Part shown: in pieces, positions 12,033-23,189 of the stretch
Layout of the letters: the number at the start of each line of letters is the position of its first letter
How positions within the stretch are numbered: the first letter of the stretch is position 1
Source of the DNA: Malania oleifera
Lineage: Eukaryota; Streptophyta; Magnoliopsida; Santalales; Ximeniaceae
Direction: 5' to 3'
DNA: 64,000 nucleotides
Assembly: GCF_029873635.1 (NCBI RefSeq)
Contig: NC_080425.1
Span: 42,850,890 to 42,914,889, forward strand
Translations under genes and position numbers: made by a program
The notes under the pieces: generated by a model
The model's database searches: none
What the model was told of the DNA's origin: nothing
Seen by the model: the letters and a program-made list of their open reading frames with translations, nothing else

Positions 12033-12041
12033 TCCCCCCCC
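12033..12041 (-). other. Polypurine tract of the nested Copia element
   Basis: A run of eight G followed by A on the minus strand directly precedes the 3' LTR start TGTTAGTATAC. This is the usual place of plus-strand priming. Confidence 0.8.
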
Positions 12042-12044
12042 AAA

Positions 12045-15000
12045 CTCAAGGTGGTAATGAAGATGTTAATTGGAGTTTGCATACTAAAGCACGATGGCGA
12101 CCAGGTGGATGAGCCTTTGTAAAGATATCAGCCAATTGATCAATCGAAGGAACTGACAGGAGGCGAAGTGTCCCTTCCTAAAGATGATGACGCATGAAAT
12201 GACAATCGATCTCGATGTGTTTGGTGCGTTCATGAAAAACATCGTTGTGAGCAATCTGGACAGCACTGTGATTGTCACAGGAAGGCAGAGTGCGTGAGGG
12301 CTAAGGAACACCCATATCGTGGAGAAGCCAACGAAGCCAAAGAAGCTCAGAAGTTGTATTAGCAAGAGCCCGATACTCAGCCTTAGTACTAGAGCGAGCA
12401 ACAACAGTTTGCTTTTTGCTATGGCAAAAGATAAGAGAGTCACCAAGAAGAAAAAGAAAACTAGTGGTAGATCGGCGATCAGTAGGATCCCCTGCCCAAT
12501 CAGCATCTGAATAAACCTGCAACGTCAAGGATGAGTGAGAGGAAAAGAAAAGCCGATAAAATGGGGTTCCCTTCACATATCGTAAGATGCAAAGAACAGC
12601 CGCATAGTGAACGGAATGAGGAGCTGACATCAACTGGCTAACAAGGTGCACTGCATAGGCAATGTTTGGTCTAGTGAAAGTGAGATAAATCAAGCTCCTA
12701 ACAAGTTGTCGATAACGAGTGGCATAAGGAAGAAGCTCCCCATCAGTAGGACGGAGTTTGATGTTGGGCTCCTGTGGACTATCAGTGATCTTACAATCTG
12801 TGATACCAGCACGTGTCAGAAGATCAGAAGCATATTTAGCTTGAGTCAAAGAGTAGCCATCAGAGGTAGGAGACACTTCTAATCTGAGGAAGTAGCGAAG
12901 AGAACCGAGGTCTTTCATCTTAAACTGCTGACACAGAAATTGCTTAAGCTCATGAATACCAGTAGTATCATCACCAGTAATTATCATATCATCAACATAA
13001 AGTAGTAAAAGAGTGATGCTAGTAGCTGTGTGACGGGTAAAAAGGGCTAAATCATAAGTGCTAGAGGCAAACCCAAGTTGTGCAATAGTGGAGCTGAACT
13101 TGGCAAACCAAGCACGAGGAGCTTGCTTAAGCCCATATAAAGCACGACGGAGACGACAAACCTTACCAGAAGTATGAGGATATCCTAGAGGGGGCTGCAT
13201 ATATACCTCCTCAACCAAATCACCACGTAAGAAGGCATTCTTAACATCCATATGAAATAAAGGCCATCAGCGAGCAAAGGTAATAGCCAACAGTGAGCGA
13301 ACGGAGGTAAAGCAACAGGAGCAAATGTCTCCTCATAATCAATGCCATATTCCTGAGTAAAGCCCTTTGCCACTAAACGAGCTTTATATCTTACTTTAGA
13401 ACCGTTGGAGTTCATTTTCCATTTATACACCCATTTGTTCCCAACTACAGTCTTTCCAGGAGGCAGGTCAACCAGGTTCCAAGTATGAGTTTTGGGAAGG
13501 GCGTCAAGTTCTTCAGACATAGCTTGCTACCAAACAGGAACAGAACAAGCTTCATGATAATCGCGAGGCTCGTGAAGGGAGTCAAAAGTAGAAAAGCAGT
13601 GATAATTACTAAGATAGGTAAGAGGTGCCCTTACCCGACTAGAACGACTGACATCCAAATCATAGGACTCAGGCGGAGTGGATGTGATGGCATGATCATC
13701 AGACGGGCCAAGTTCGGGAGAGGCAGACACGGAGTGATCACCTGATGAGCTGTCATGACCTGTACTAGAGGAAAAATCGGGAGAGAGATCGATGGCAGGG
13801 TCAGTGAAAATAGGAGAGTATGAGGGACAATCAGAAGAAAATGGAGAGATACTAGTGAACATTTTGTGTTCCCAAATTTGAACATGTCGAGAGACTCGAA
13901 GACACTTGGCTATGGGGTCGTAGCACCGATAACCCTTGTGTTCAATGCCATAACCAAGAAAGCAACAGAGACGAGAACGAGGTTCAAGTTTTGTATGTTC
14001 ATGAGGTGGGAGCAAAACAAAGCAAGCACAACCAAATACTCTGAGAAAAGAATAATCAGGTACCTTTCCATAGAGAGCCTCATATGGGGATTTATTAGAA
14101 AGGGTAGGGGTTGGAACCCGATTAATAGTGTAAACAGCTGTAAGAACAGCTTCTCCCCAAAAGGATTATGGGAGGGATGTAGAGAAGAGTTGAGAGCGAA
14201 CAGTGTCTAGGATGTGGCGATGCTTACGTTCAGCACGACCATTCTGTTGGGAGGTGAATGGACATAATCGATGGGATAAGGTGCCAGCCTCGTGAAGTTC
14301 TGCAATGAAAGGAGTATAAGTATATTCTAGGGCATTGTCGGACCGAAAGACTTTAATGGTGCAATTAAATTGAGTTTTAATCATTTGCTTAAAGTCACGA
14401 AAAATAGTAAGTAACCCAGTGCGATCATGCAAAAGATAAATCCATGTAAACCGAGAGTAATCATCGATAAAAATAACAAAGTAACGAGACCCACCCTTAG
14501 TAGGGGCAAGAGCAGGTCCCCAAATATCAAAATGAACCAAATCAAAAGGTGAAGAAGACAGAGAAGTACTTTCATTAAAAGGTAAAGCTTTCTGTTTCCC
14601 AAGTTGACAAGACATACAATCAAAAGGTTCAAACTTAACATTTCCCAAGCAACCACTAGAAGCTAAAGATTGAACACAAGTAATAAGGTATGACCGAGAC
14701 GAGAATGCCAAACATGGGAAGACACTGCAGCTGAAATAGATGGGGGAGAACAAGAACGAGGCAAATGTAGAGATGTGAGCTCGAAAAGGTGACCAACTTT
14801 ACGCCTGGTCCCAACAAGCTAGCCCGTCTTCAGATCCTGCACATCATAACCTTTGTGAGAAAAGGTTAAAATCAAACCACTTTCGACAAGTTGACTAATA
14901 GAAAGGAGATTGAGAGACAATTTAGGCACAACATATGTGTTAGGGACAGAAAAAACAGGAGTAGAAACATGACCAAGATGACTAATAGACATATGCGAAC

Positions 15001-16110
15001 CATCAGCAGTATAAATCAAGGGAACAAGAGTTAGAGACTGCTTATGCGTCACTAAAGAGGAATTAGAGGTTATATGATTGCAATAGACAGAATCAATAAA
15101 CCAAGGTGTAGAGGTACCTGTGGAGACTGATAAGGCAGTAGAAGTGCAGGAGAGAACCTGGGTGATAATTGCCTCAAGGTCAGCCGCAGAAAGAGACGAC
15201 AAATGAGGTACAGAAGACGGAGCAGAAACTGAGGAGCTGGTGGAGTCAGCAGCAACAGGCCTAGAAGAGGAAGATGTCTTAGCCTTGAGAGAATCCCTAG
15301 CATCCTTGGCCTTCTTCTTAGGAAAATCAGAAATACGGTGACCTTCCTCCTTACAATAGTGGCACTGGCCATTAAAACATCGCAGTCTAGAAGAAGCAAC
15401 AGCCATAGCAGGAGTAGAGGAACTAGATGAAGCAGTAGCAAAGATCATATCAATAGAATGAACCCGACGAGTCTGTTGTCGTATCTCCTCAGAAATGAGT
15501 TCCGCAAGAGCAACTTCAAGTGTAGGAAGAGGAGATCGATGTAACAAAGAAGCTCGAGTAGTCTCAAATTCATCCCGAATATGCATCATAAAGTATAGGA
15601 ACTGACAGCGATCCCCATATGCTGCAAAAAACCTAATTGACTGCTTATCAGAAAAAGTAGGGTTAGCATGAGAAAGCTAGTCCAAATGCCACTAACCTGA
15701 GTATGAAACTCGGCAATAGACTATCCAGGTGCCTGATGCATCTGAGAAAGCCTAGTTTCCAACTGAAACTCGAGAGCACCATCACTGCCACAGTTGTATC
15801 GTTTGGCCAAAAAATCCCAAGCAAGTTTGGCATTACGAAACTTAGGAAGGAGACTCTGAATAGTAGGAACGTAGGTATTAATAAACTAGGAAAGAATCTT
15901 ACAGTGAGTACTTTCCCATTCATCAAGAGCCTTATCAAACTCCTCTGTGGATTGCATGGCAGTTTTGGTAGGTTTCGATTTTGTTCCAGCGATAAAACAC
16001 CATAATTGCCGACCAATCAAAAAAATGGACATTTGTTGAGCCCACGCATTGTAGTTGGAGTCATTCAAAATAATCTCTATAAGGCGAGCAACATCGGTGA
16101 AAGACGCCAT
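12045..16110 (-). pseudogene. Gag-pol polyprotein of the nested Copia element, inactivated
   Basis: It starts at the minus-strand ATG at 16110 (MASFTDVARLIEI) and ends at TGA 12047-12045. Gag (UBN2-like) covers about 16110-15450. The zinc knuckle near 15355 reads CHYCKEEGHRISDF, with the last Cys replaced by Phe. The protease start is WFIDSVYCNHITSN near 15100, where the usual Gly after DS is Val. The integrase (about 14750-13900) has HFDIWGP, VFRSDNALEY and TSQQNGRAERKH. The reverse transcriptase has [16 protein letters not shown] and [20 protein letters not shown], with YVDD at 12999-12988. RNase H contains DADWAGDPTDRRST and SSTKAEYRALA. Stops or frameshifts occur near 15880, 15700, 14820, 13520, 13260 and 12301. 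Domain order PR-INT-RT-RH identifies Copia. Confidence 0.95.
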
Positions 16111-16862
16111 TAAAAATAATAATAATAATAAATGCAAGGACAATTGTGGAAAATTTGAAGCACAGGAAGGAGAGTAAGAACTCAGCAGATTTTTTTTTTT
16201 TTTTTTTGTGTTTAGTAGTGGGCTTCTATTGGAGAGTAGGAAAAAAAAATTTGGTATCACAGTAAAGAGAGAAGGGGCGCTTCTCTAGTGACTTGCAGTG
16301 GAACACAGACGGTCGTGCGGAGGGACCACCAGAAGGTGCAGCAGTGGAACCAATGCCGGTGCTACCGGAGGGACAAAGCCGATGAGACGACGCCAATAAG
16401 CAAGGTCACCAGAGAATCAAGAACGCCGGAGAATCAAGAAGGACCACAACCAAGACGGCTGAGAACGGAGAGTGGCAGTAGTAGAGTCCGCGAGACCATG
16501 ACCACCACGAGTGCAGAGATGACGAACAGAGACGACACCGGAGAAACAGAGACGACACCGAAGAAGGAGATGACGAACCAAGATGCCACGAACAGAACAC
16601 AACCACGATGAGTGCAGAGACGACACCAGAGAAGGACACGCGAGATAATGGAGAACGGAGAAGACGCCGGAGTACACCGAGAGGGAGCTGCAAATAGACC
16701 ACGACGTTCTATTATTGGAGGAGAGATGGTGGTTCGGGTGCTGGCTGTCACGGCTGGCCGAGGAGCTCAGGTGGCTGGAGACCGTGGCGGACTTCACGGG
16801 AGGCTGCTGGTGCTGGCTGCAGCGGACGGTGGTGGCGGAAAAAAAAAAAAAGAACCCTAGTA
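16111..16862 (-). other. GC-rich 5' leader of the nested Copia element
   Basis: About 750 bp lie between the primer-binding site and gag. From 16265 to 16860 the composition is GC-rich with imperfect TCGTCTCTG / CGGAGAA repeats, unlike the AT-rich surroundings. The antisense frames at 16288-16611 and 16612-16860 arise from this repetitiveness and match nothing I recognise. Confidence 0.6.
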
Positions 16863-16875
16863 GGCTCTGATACCA
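16863..16875 (-). other. Primer-binding site of the nested Copia element
   Basis: The minus strand reads TGGTATCAGAGCC immediately after the LTR end TTTTATCA. This is the standard initiator-tRNA-Met site. Confidence 0.9.
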
Positions 16876-16994
16876 TGATAAAAGAGAAACTCACAGTCAA
16901 TCTTATTAACACTATACAAGGCTTTATACAAGGGTACAAGGGTAACTTAGGAAATATACAAGGATACAAGGGTAACTTAGGAAGTATACTAACA
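16876..16994 (-). repeat. 5' LTR (119 bp) of the nested Copia element
   Basis: On the minus strand it runs from TGTTAGTATAC to TTTTATCA. It carries imperfect internal duplications of the kind TACAAGGGTAACTTAGGAA. The TSD ACCCC follows on the right (16995-16999). Confidence 0.95.
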
Positions 16995-17698
16995 ACCCCA
17001 AAACTGGGATAAATGAGTTATTTAGGAATTAATTGTTATTTAATTATTGTAAATTAGGAAAGGTTAAAATAATATTTTATTGGGGTTGATTTGATTGAAT
17101 CAGGGTTCGGGTGAGCGCCGCAGGTATAATTTTGGGAGCGCTACAGGCGTGATTCAAGGAATCAGGTAAGGAGGAATAAAATTATATCAGTATTTTTTTT
17201 TAAAGTAAACTGGTTATTTACGAGCATATGAAATTTATTATTTATCTATATGGTTTTTTTTAGAACAGCTTGAGTACTAGAAAATGATGATTTTGTTTAA
17301 AGTTTATATTTGAGATAATTGCATATGATATTAAATTCGTGTGACATGGGAGCAATTTCCTTAATAAATTGAATATGAATTACTGTGGTATTTGGGTTTG
17401 CATGTGGGGATGTTTGGAATGATTATGACATGATGAATGAATTGATATGTTGGATTCCTGTGTGGAAATGCATTGATGCATCTGTGTGAACTAACTGGTG
17501 TGGTTATTCGTATGCATCTCAATCTAACGTTGGCATGAGGTGGTTGTTATATTGCCTAGATATAAATCATGATATGACGTTGGCAGGTCGAGGAGCTTGT
17601 CATATTGTCATTTATATGGGGTAGGACATTGGCAGGTCGAGGAGGTTGTTCTACTGATATATGATGGGTATGTCATGGGCATTGGATACTAGTGAATA

Positions 17699-17965
17699 GT
17701 GATGCCTGTGTGGGCCACGTGTCGCGGAAGCTAGAGTAGTGCCTGTGTGGGCCACGTTATATCCTATGTGGATAATGGTGCCTGTGTGGGCCATGTTATG
17801 CATCCTGTGTGGATGGTGCACATGTGTGGGCCATGTTATGTACCCTGTGTGGGTAGTGGTGCCTGTGTGGGCCAAGTGTAGATATGAAGTACATAGGTGC
17901 CTGTGTGGGCCACGTACTGACATGTACGCAGTTGCTCTGTGTGGGCCACATACTGAGGACATTGG
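17699..17965. repeat. Minisatellite of about 38-40-bp units inside the solo LTR
   Basis: Seven units start with G(T)GCCTGTGTGGGCCACGT or a close variant, each followed by a variable tail of about 20 bp that in three units contains CCTRTGTGGRT. A shorter related repeat, GACGTTGGCAGGTCGAGGAG, precedes it at about 17525-17655. Open frames on both strands here (17651-17986 minus, 17739-17972 plus) are by-products of the repeat. Confidence 0.85.
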
Positions 17966-18072
17966 AAGATGAAGTATGAGATGCATGATTCCTATGTTGA
18001 TATGTTGTGCGCTGTGAATTTAATTATAACATAAAAATAATGGTATAGCACATTGAATGCATATGTGTGCAT

Positions 18073-18385
18073 GCGGCGAGGTAAACAAACCACTGGAGGC
18101 TTGCTGAGAAAGGCGAGTGCTCTGCTAGGTAGTTTCTTGGTATCAGTGCAAAGAGATGCTACTTGTATGGGCGAGTAGACATCCCGATCCTCGGAAACCT
18201 TCGCCTTTAAAATAATAAAGATGTGCGTACTGGCGGTGAGGTAATACTTCACCTGAAGGCTTACTGAGTAAAGTGAGTACTCTGGTAGGTAGTTTTTAGT
18301 ACCAGAGCAGAGGGAAGCTACTTGAATGGGCAGGTAATCTTCCCTATCCTTGGGGACTTTCGCCTGCATAAAAATGATATACTTT
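18073..18385. repeat. 160-bp tandem duplication inside the solo LTR
   Basis: Unit 1 is 18073-18232 and unit 2 starts at 18233. Both follow the order GCGGYGAGGTAA, GGCTTRCTGAG, CTGSTAGGTAGTTT, GCTACTTGWATGGGC, ACCTTCGCCT or a close variant. They are clearly diverged, so the duplication is older than the Copia insertion or belongs to the LTR family as such. Confidence 0.8.
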
Positions 18386-18887
18386 TACATATTGGATGTG
18401 TGTATGATATTGGATGTCGGGAATGTCATTAATGGTACATTTTCTCAATTGTTATTGATATTATGTGATAAGCAGTTTATTTTGATATGTAGATATTAAA
18501 ACTCATGTGTCACACACTGTTATAATTTATTCCACCCTTACCGAGAAGTGTCTCATCCTAGTGGATTAAAAAATTTTCAGGTTCTTCTGGAGATCGGGTT
18601 TGAAGGCCTAGGCTGGGATTGTATTTGGTGGTTTCTTTTTGGGGTATTGTGAGATACTGGTATATATATACAGATGTATTTGTACTGGGTTATGTTTTAA
18701 ATGCTGGATGTGGATATGGATATCTGGATGTTGTAGTATTCATTTTTGGGTTATTATATAGAACTCTGGTATTTATTTGAGGTTATTTATTTATGTTCCG
18801 TTGCGTGCATGTTAATTATGGTATTAGATATTGGTGATTGGAACACGTGGCACTCGGGCCCCACTTGGCGAGTTTTGGGGCGTCACA

Positions 18888-18892
18888 TTTAG
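18888..18892. repeat. Right target-site duplication of the solo gypsy LTR (TTTAG)
   Basis: Perfect copy of 11213-11217, directly after the LTR end CGTCACA. Confidence 0.85.
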
Positions 18893-19079
18893 CATCACAG
18901 TATGGACAGTCCATAATCTGAAACTCAGTGATTTCGTTGAGTTCCCTCCTATGCCTATTATTGTTATAGTGACTATTTAACAATGTTGCGTTTTTGTAGG
19001 ATCGATCTAGGGTTGTCCGATTCCAGTGTATTAACGATGGGCAATTGTCACCGATCCAATCGGGCGTGGTCTGATTCGC

Positions 19080-21130
19080 ACACTGACGTCTTATATTGCC
19101 AAGGGGGCGCATAGGTTTTACACGACAGGATAGGCACAGACCCCCATATTGTTGATTGGATACGAAAGGCATGCTTCTATGGGACATACCAGATTGGTCA
19201 TATCTAGTTGGATTGGCATCTCGTGACCGCCTTGTTGGAGTGATGGAGGCCGGAGACACACACGTTCCACCTACCACACGGGGAGGCGACTATCACCCTC
19301 TAGGATGTGGTAGTGTTGTTCAGGCTGCCAATTGATGGGAGGCCCGTCACTAGTCGTACTGCTGGACCAGTGCAGGAAGGGGGCACCGGTTAGGGGGGAG
19401 CATTGCGCCGCATGTACGAGGGATTGTTTGGGGTGGTGTCTCCAGAGGATGAGATGGTTAGTGCCCACATCCGCATATGATTTCTTGAGGGTGAGATGTT
19501 TTGCCAGCTCCCGGCAGCTCTAGATGATCATACAATAGAGCGCCACGCACGTGCCCTCTTGCTACAATTGATATGTGGGACGTTGTTCTGTGACCTCTCG
19601 GGGAATTATGAGCACTTGATGTTCCTTCCACTCATCGCAGAGCGAGCAGAGATATATCGGTACAGTTGGGGCTCTGTGACATTACGTGGCTTTACTAGGA
19701 GATGTGTTGCGCTGCTGATGTGTCCCACTCACAGATCGGAGAAGCATTATGCTTATTGCAGGTTTGGTCATGGAAGAGATTCACGTCTTTAGCTTCTACG
19801 CGTCGTGGTGTCCGGCATCTTATTTAGAGGGACCAGGATGATCGCCCAATTAACCTAACCCCACTCGCATGAAGGTTCTCCATTCATAATGCATTCGTGG
19901 TATAAGTACTACAAATATTAATTCGTAGTACGTACTAGTCGTTACACCTGTTCACTTACGTATTATTTTGTACAGGTGGAGGGATCAGTTGGCGCCAAAT
20001 GTTGCGCAACATACACTGCCCTGGAAATTTGAGTTGGACATGCACTAGGAGCATGAGGTATAGTCCTATTCAAGTGTATTGACCATATTACATATTTTGC
20101 AGATATCCCTACCCACCTCTTACATTTAGCATATGTTTACACACAGTTCATATGGGCGCCCTACACGGATGACATTTTAGCCGACCTACTGGCTGATTAT
20201 GCAGTTGGGAGGGATCTCTGGGTAGCCCAAGTGCCACTCATATGTTTTCATATTATCGAGTGGAATCTCCTAGACCAAGTGATGTGTCAGTTCAGCTTTC
20301 GGCGAGGCATTCCAGACCGCATTTCAATGTCGGGGGTCAATGTACGTGGGGACGACCTACACGAGATTGATGACCGTGGTCAGGGGAACATAGATTGGGC
20401 TGCTGAGCACACAATGTACGTGAGTATGTGGGGGCATTGGCCGGAGTACATCGTACAGAGACTGGAGGCGGACGGTTCGATGGGTCCGGAGGACCCATAT
20501 TACACGTGGTATAGGTTGATCACATGACGCTTCATAGATAAGACCGCAGTGGTCTACATGAGCCTCGTAAGAATACTCTAACACACACTTAATTTTTTGT
20601 CGTTTATGTAAGGTTGTCAATGTTGTAACCACTTTTTTCATATGCTGCAGGTGGACGTACTACACCAGGTCGACCTGCTCTTTTTAGACCCCGTTGTGAG
20701 CGATTTACTGAGAGCAGGTTTGGGCATTGTCTACGAGGACGGGCAATGGATCCCTACACCACGCCGGGCCCTAACACCACAAGAAGGTCGAACAATTTTC
20801 TCTAGTCGTTTGTCGAGTCTGGCATTCTCGTCGTCCATAGTACAGGTGGAGTACGTATTCGGGCCATTTGCACCGTATGCCTCATTGACAATCGCCGATA
20901 TTGCGGGCCCGTCTAGTAGACAGACGGACGCCTCGTCTGGCTTTGTCGCTACCCCATCAATGTCATACTTGCTAAATGACCCTCTCGATGAGGAGGAGGT
21001 GGATGCACCCGCGTTGCCACCTCGGACTCGTCCAGAGACTTTATATGACTTAGCTCCCCGTTCGCTTTGCATGGAGATAGATGATCCAGTACCTATGGGC
21101 GGAGATGACGAACATGTAGCACATCAATGA
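19080..21130 (+). pseudogene. MAIN-like (plant mobile domain) gene, degraded
   Basis: Four coding blocks can be read, separated by intron-like gaps. Block 1 (about 19143-19870) contains VDWIRKACFYGTYQIGHI, WRPETHTFHLPHGEATITL, LPIDGRPVT, FCQLPAALDDHTIERHARA and LFCDLSGNYEHLMFLPLI. Block 2 (about 19975-20055) has WRDQLAPNVAQHTLPWKFEL. Block 3 (about 20150-20565) has VPLICFHIIEWNLLDQVMCQ and YYTWYRLIT. Block 4 (20652-21130) is a Pro/Ser/acidic tail. This is the order of the plant mobile domain of MAIN/MAIL1-type proteins, a domain also found in plant transposons. At least six in-frame stops occur (for example after GHI, LLE, TITL and YRLIT) plus a frameshift near 19690. It was the immediate neighbour of the MULE transposase before the LTR inserted, so a transposon-carried copy is more likely than a host gene. 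Confidence 0.75.
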
Positions 21131-21239
21131 GTCCAAACTCCAGATGCGAACGAGCAGCTAGGAGAGGGCAGACATAGATGGCAGCCACCTTGACACCTAA
21201 GATGACCTCCCTGCGGCACCGAGTAGGAGATGATCATCG

Positions 21240-21350
21240 TATTATTTCACTTATACAACATGTATATGTTCATTCTTTCATTTGTACATCATGTATTTGT
21301 TCATTAATTCATTCGTACATCATGTATTTGTTCATAATTTCATTTGCATA
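21240..21350. repeat. Short tandem repeat around CATTYGTACATCATGTATTTGTTCAT
   Basis: Related units of about 32-38 bp (ATTTGTACATCATGTATTTGT, then ATTCGTACATCATGTATTTGT, then degenerate ones) occur downstream of the MAIN-like gene. Similar fragments continue to about 21500. Confidence 0.6.
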
Positions 21351-21667
21351 GAGGACCCATATGTAAAGTGGCAAGCATCTATTTGTTCATTTTTTAACTT
21401 GTATAGATTGTTGTATTAATTCTTTTGTACAACATCAGGATGTCTATTATTTTAAATGTATAGATGATTGTTCTATTATTTCATTTGTACAACATTATAT
21501 TTTCTCCTTTTCTTCCAATCTAAAGAGAATCGTTGTATTATTTATTTATAATTACAAATATTTATTCATTTCCCACAGGATGAATATGTGAATGAAATTT
21601 GGTTATGACTAGTGTGAATGAACGTTTCGTATCCCACAGATGTATACACGAAACTGGTGAATGTAAC

Positions 21668-22095
21668 GTTGTCAACATACTGGTATCAATTGTGTTTGAT
21701 GAATGTTTTCTTTGAAGAGGTGTGTGGATGGATATGCTCAATTTTTAGAGGGATTTTGCTAAAAATTTTATAGTATTTTGATAGGTTGAATGTGTACGAA
21801 ACTGGTGAATGTAACATTGTGAACATACTAGTATCAATTGTATTTGATGAATGTTTTCTTTGCACAGGTGCGTGCGTGGATATGCTCAATTTTTAAAAGG
21901 GATTTTGCTGAAATTTTTATAGTATTTTGATAGGTTGAATGTGTACGAAACTAGTGAATGTAACGTTGTGAACATACTAGAATCAATTGAATTTGATGAA
22001 TATTTTCTTTGCACAGGTGCGCGGATGGATATGCTGAGGACTCTGCCGAAATTTTTATAGTAATTTGATAGGTTGAATGTGTACGAAGCTGGTGA
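21668..22095. repeat. 148-bp tandem repeat, nearly three copies
   Basis: Units start at 21668, 21816 and 21965, each beginning RTTGTSAACATACTRG (or TGG) and ending GTGTACGAARCTRGTGAAT. The third is shortened by an internal deletion. The unit contains a TTTGCACAGGTGCG segment. Its place downstream of the MAIN-like gene suggests it could be a sub-terminal repeat of the same transposon, but no terminal inverted repeat was found. Confidence 0.85.
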
Positions 22096-23189
22096 ATTGA
22101 ATTTTTATATGCTCAATCTTCTTGAAAGATATATTACTTTTGTAATAGAACTCCTAAGTATAAAACTAAATTGATTTTTTGAAACCTTAGCTTCTAACCT
22201 TAATGCTAGTTCCAATATCCTTTATCGCAGTTCCATTGCATGACTCATAAGCGTAATTGCACAGTAATTATTATAATTGTAAATATCTTCTTTATTTTTG
22301 TTTATAGGTATTAAAGTGTTTTTTCTCTATTCATTTGACATTTTCTTGATTTTTATAATTGTGTTAAATAAATTAGTTAACATATAATTTCGTATCATCT
22401 TGGCATTTCCAAACTTCGATTAAGGTACTATCCAATCCTATAATTTTTCCATTTTTCATTTTTTTTATTGCAAACTTATCTTCGTTAACTCTAATTTTAT
22501 GAATAAATCTCATATTTTAACGTCCTCATCATTTCTCAATTCCAAGTTTAAGTTTTCTACTTGATTTTCATTAAATAGCTTAGAAAAAATAACTTCTTCA
22601 TCCTTTTTTTAATGTCTTTTTTTCCTTAACTAACACACTATTGTACTCACTTTGTACACATTTTACATCACCTAAGTTCTACTTTTTCTTTCTCTAGTTC
22701 TAACAAGTTTAAATATGTCTTGTATCCATTATTCTTGTGTCCAATATAGTATATAAATTATTAAATAATATATGTTCTGCTGAACTAGTGACTTCTTTGC
22801 ATCTTTTTCTCGCCTTTTAATACTTGTGTATTTTGCAAACCCAACACTATGATTAATTATCATCTGCTTTTATAACTGCAGTGAGATGTGCTTTCTCCCA
22901 ATCCCCCACCTTTAGGATAAAAGCTATAATGATTTTTGATATGACCCAGAGCTTATTTGATACAATTTTGGAGCTAGCAAAATAGAAGTATTCCCATTTT
23001 GGGGTAAAAGTAATTCCATACATAAAAAGGGTAAAGGAAGATAAAGAAAAGCACACAAGCTTCTCTTCTTTGCCGACCATCAATTTCTTGGATCTTGGAG
23101 CTGAAAATTAACAATTAAGCAGACAGAAGGTGGGGGGCTTAGTGTCCATACAAAACTTTGAATGTCAGATGCCAGTGTAATTAAAAATT
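22096..23189. other. AT-rich intergenic stretch, nothing recognised
   Basis: There are no coding motifs on either strand. The only longer frame (22853-23083 minus) has no recognisable family. Confidence 0.5.

Larger units (their letters stand above)
11914..16994 (-). mobile_element. Nested full-length Copia retrotransposon (5,081 bp)
   Basis: Two 119-bp LTRs bound it, with a perfect 5-bp TSD ACCCC (11909-11913 and 16995-16999). A primer-binding site lies next to the 5' LTR (16863-16875, complement of TGGTATCAGAGCC). A polypurine tract (GGGGGGGGA on the minus strand, 12033-12041) lies next to the 3' LTR. The order on the minus strand is LTR, primer site, 0.75-kb leader, gag-pol, polypurine tract, LTR. 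It lies inside the solo gypsy LTR and is therefore younger than it. Six differences between its LTRs show it is not a very recent insertion. The coding region carries several stops and frameshifts. Confidence 0.95.
11218..18887 (+). mobile_element. Solo Ty3/gypsy-type LTR, split by a nested Copia element
   Basis: It begins TGTAACGACCC and ends GGGGCGTCACA, with 5-bp TSDs TTTAG on both sides. Without the nested Copia element (11914-16994 plus its 5-bp TSD copy) the LTR is about 2.58 kb. No gag-pol of its own is present between the ends, so it is a solo LTR left by recombination between two LTRs. The left part (11218-11913) is AT-rich with (TA)n and (AAT)n tracts. The right part (17000-18887) holds a 38-40-bp minisatellite and a 160-bp duplication. 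Orientation is inferred from the 3'-proximal block near 18533-18600, which is inverted in the related piece at 10011. Assignment to gypsy rests on LTR ends and size, not on coding sequence. Confidence 0.8.

Noticed and set aside
16288-16860. Two + strand frames in the Copia leader
   Set aside because: They lie antisense in repetitive leader DNA and match no family.
17699-17965. CRISPR-like array (repeats with variable tails)
   Set aside because: The repeats are imperfect, lie in a plant LTR, and there are no cas genes. It is a minisatellite.
17651-17986. 111-codon minus frame rich in His/Thr
   Set aside because: It is a translation of the GCCTGTGTGGGCCACG minisatellite in an LTR.
20731-21072. 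113-codon minus frame
   Set aside because: Antisense of the C-terminal block of the MAIN-like relic.
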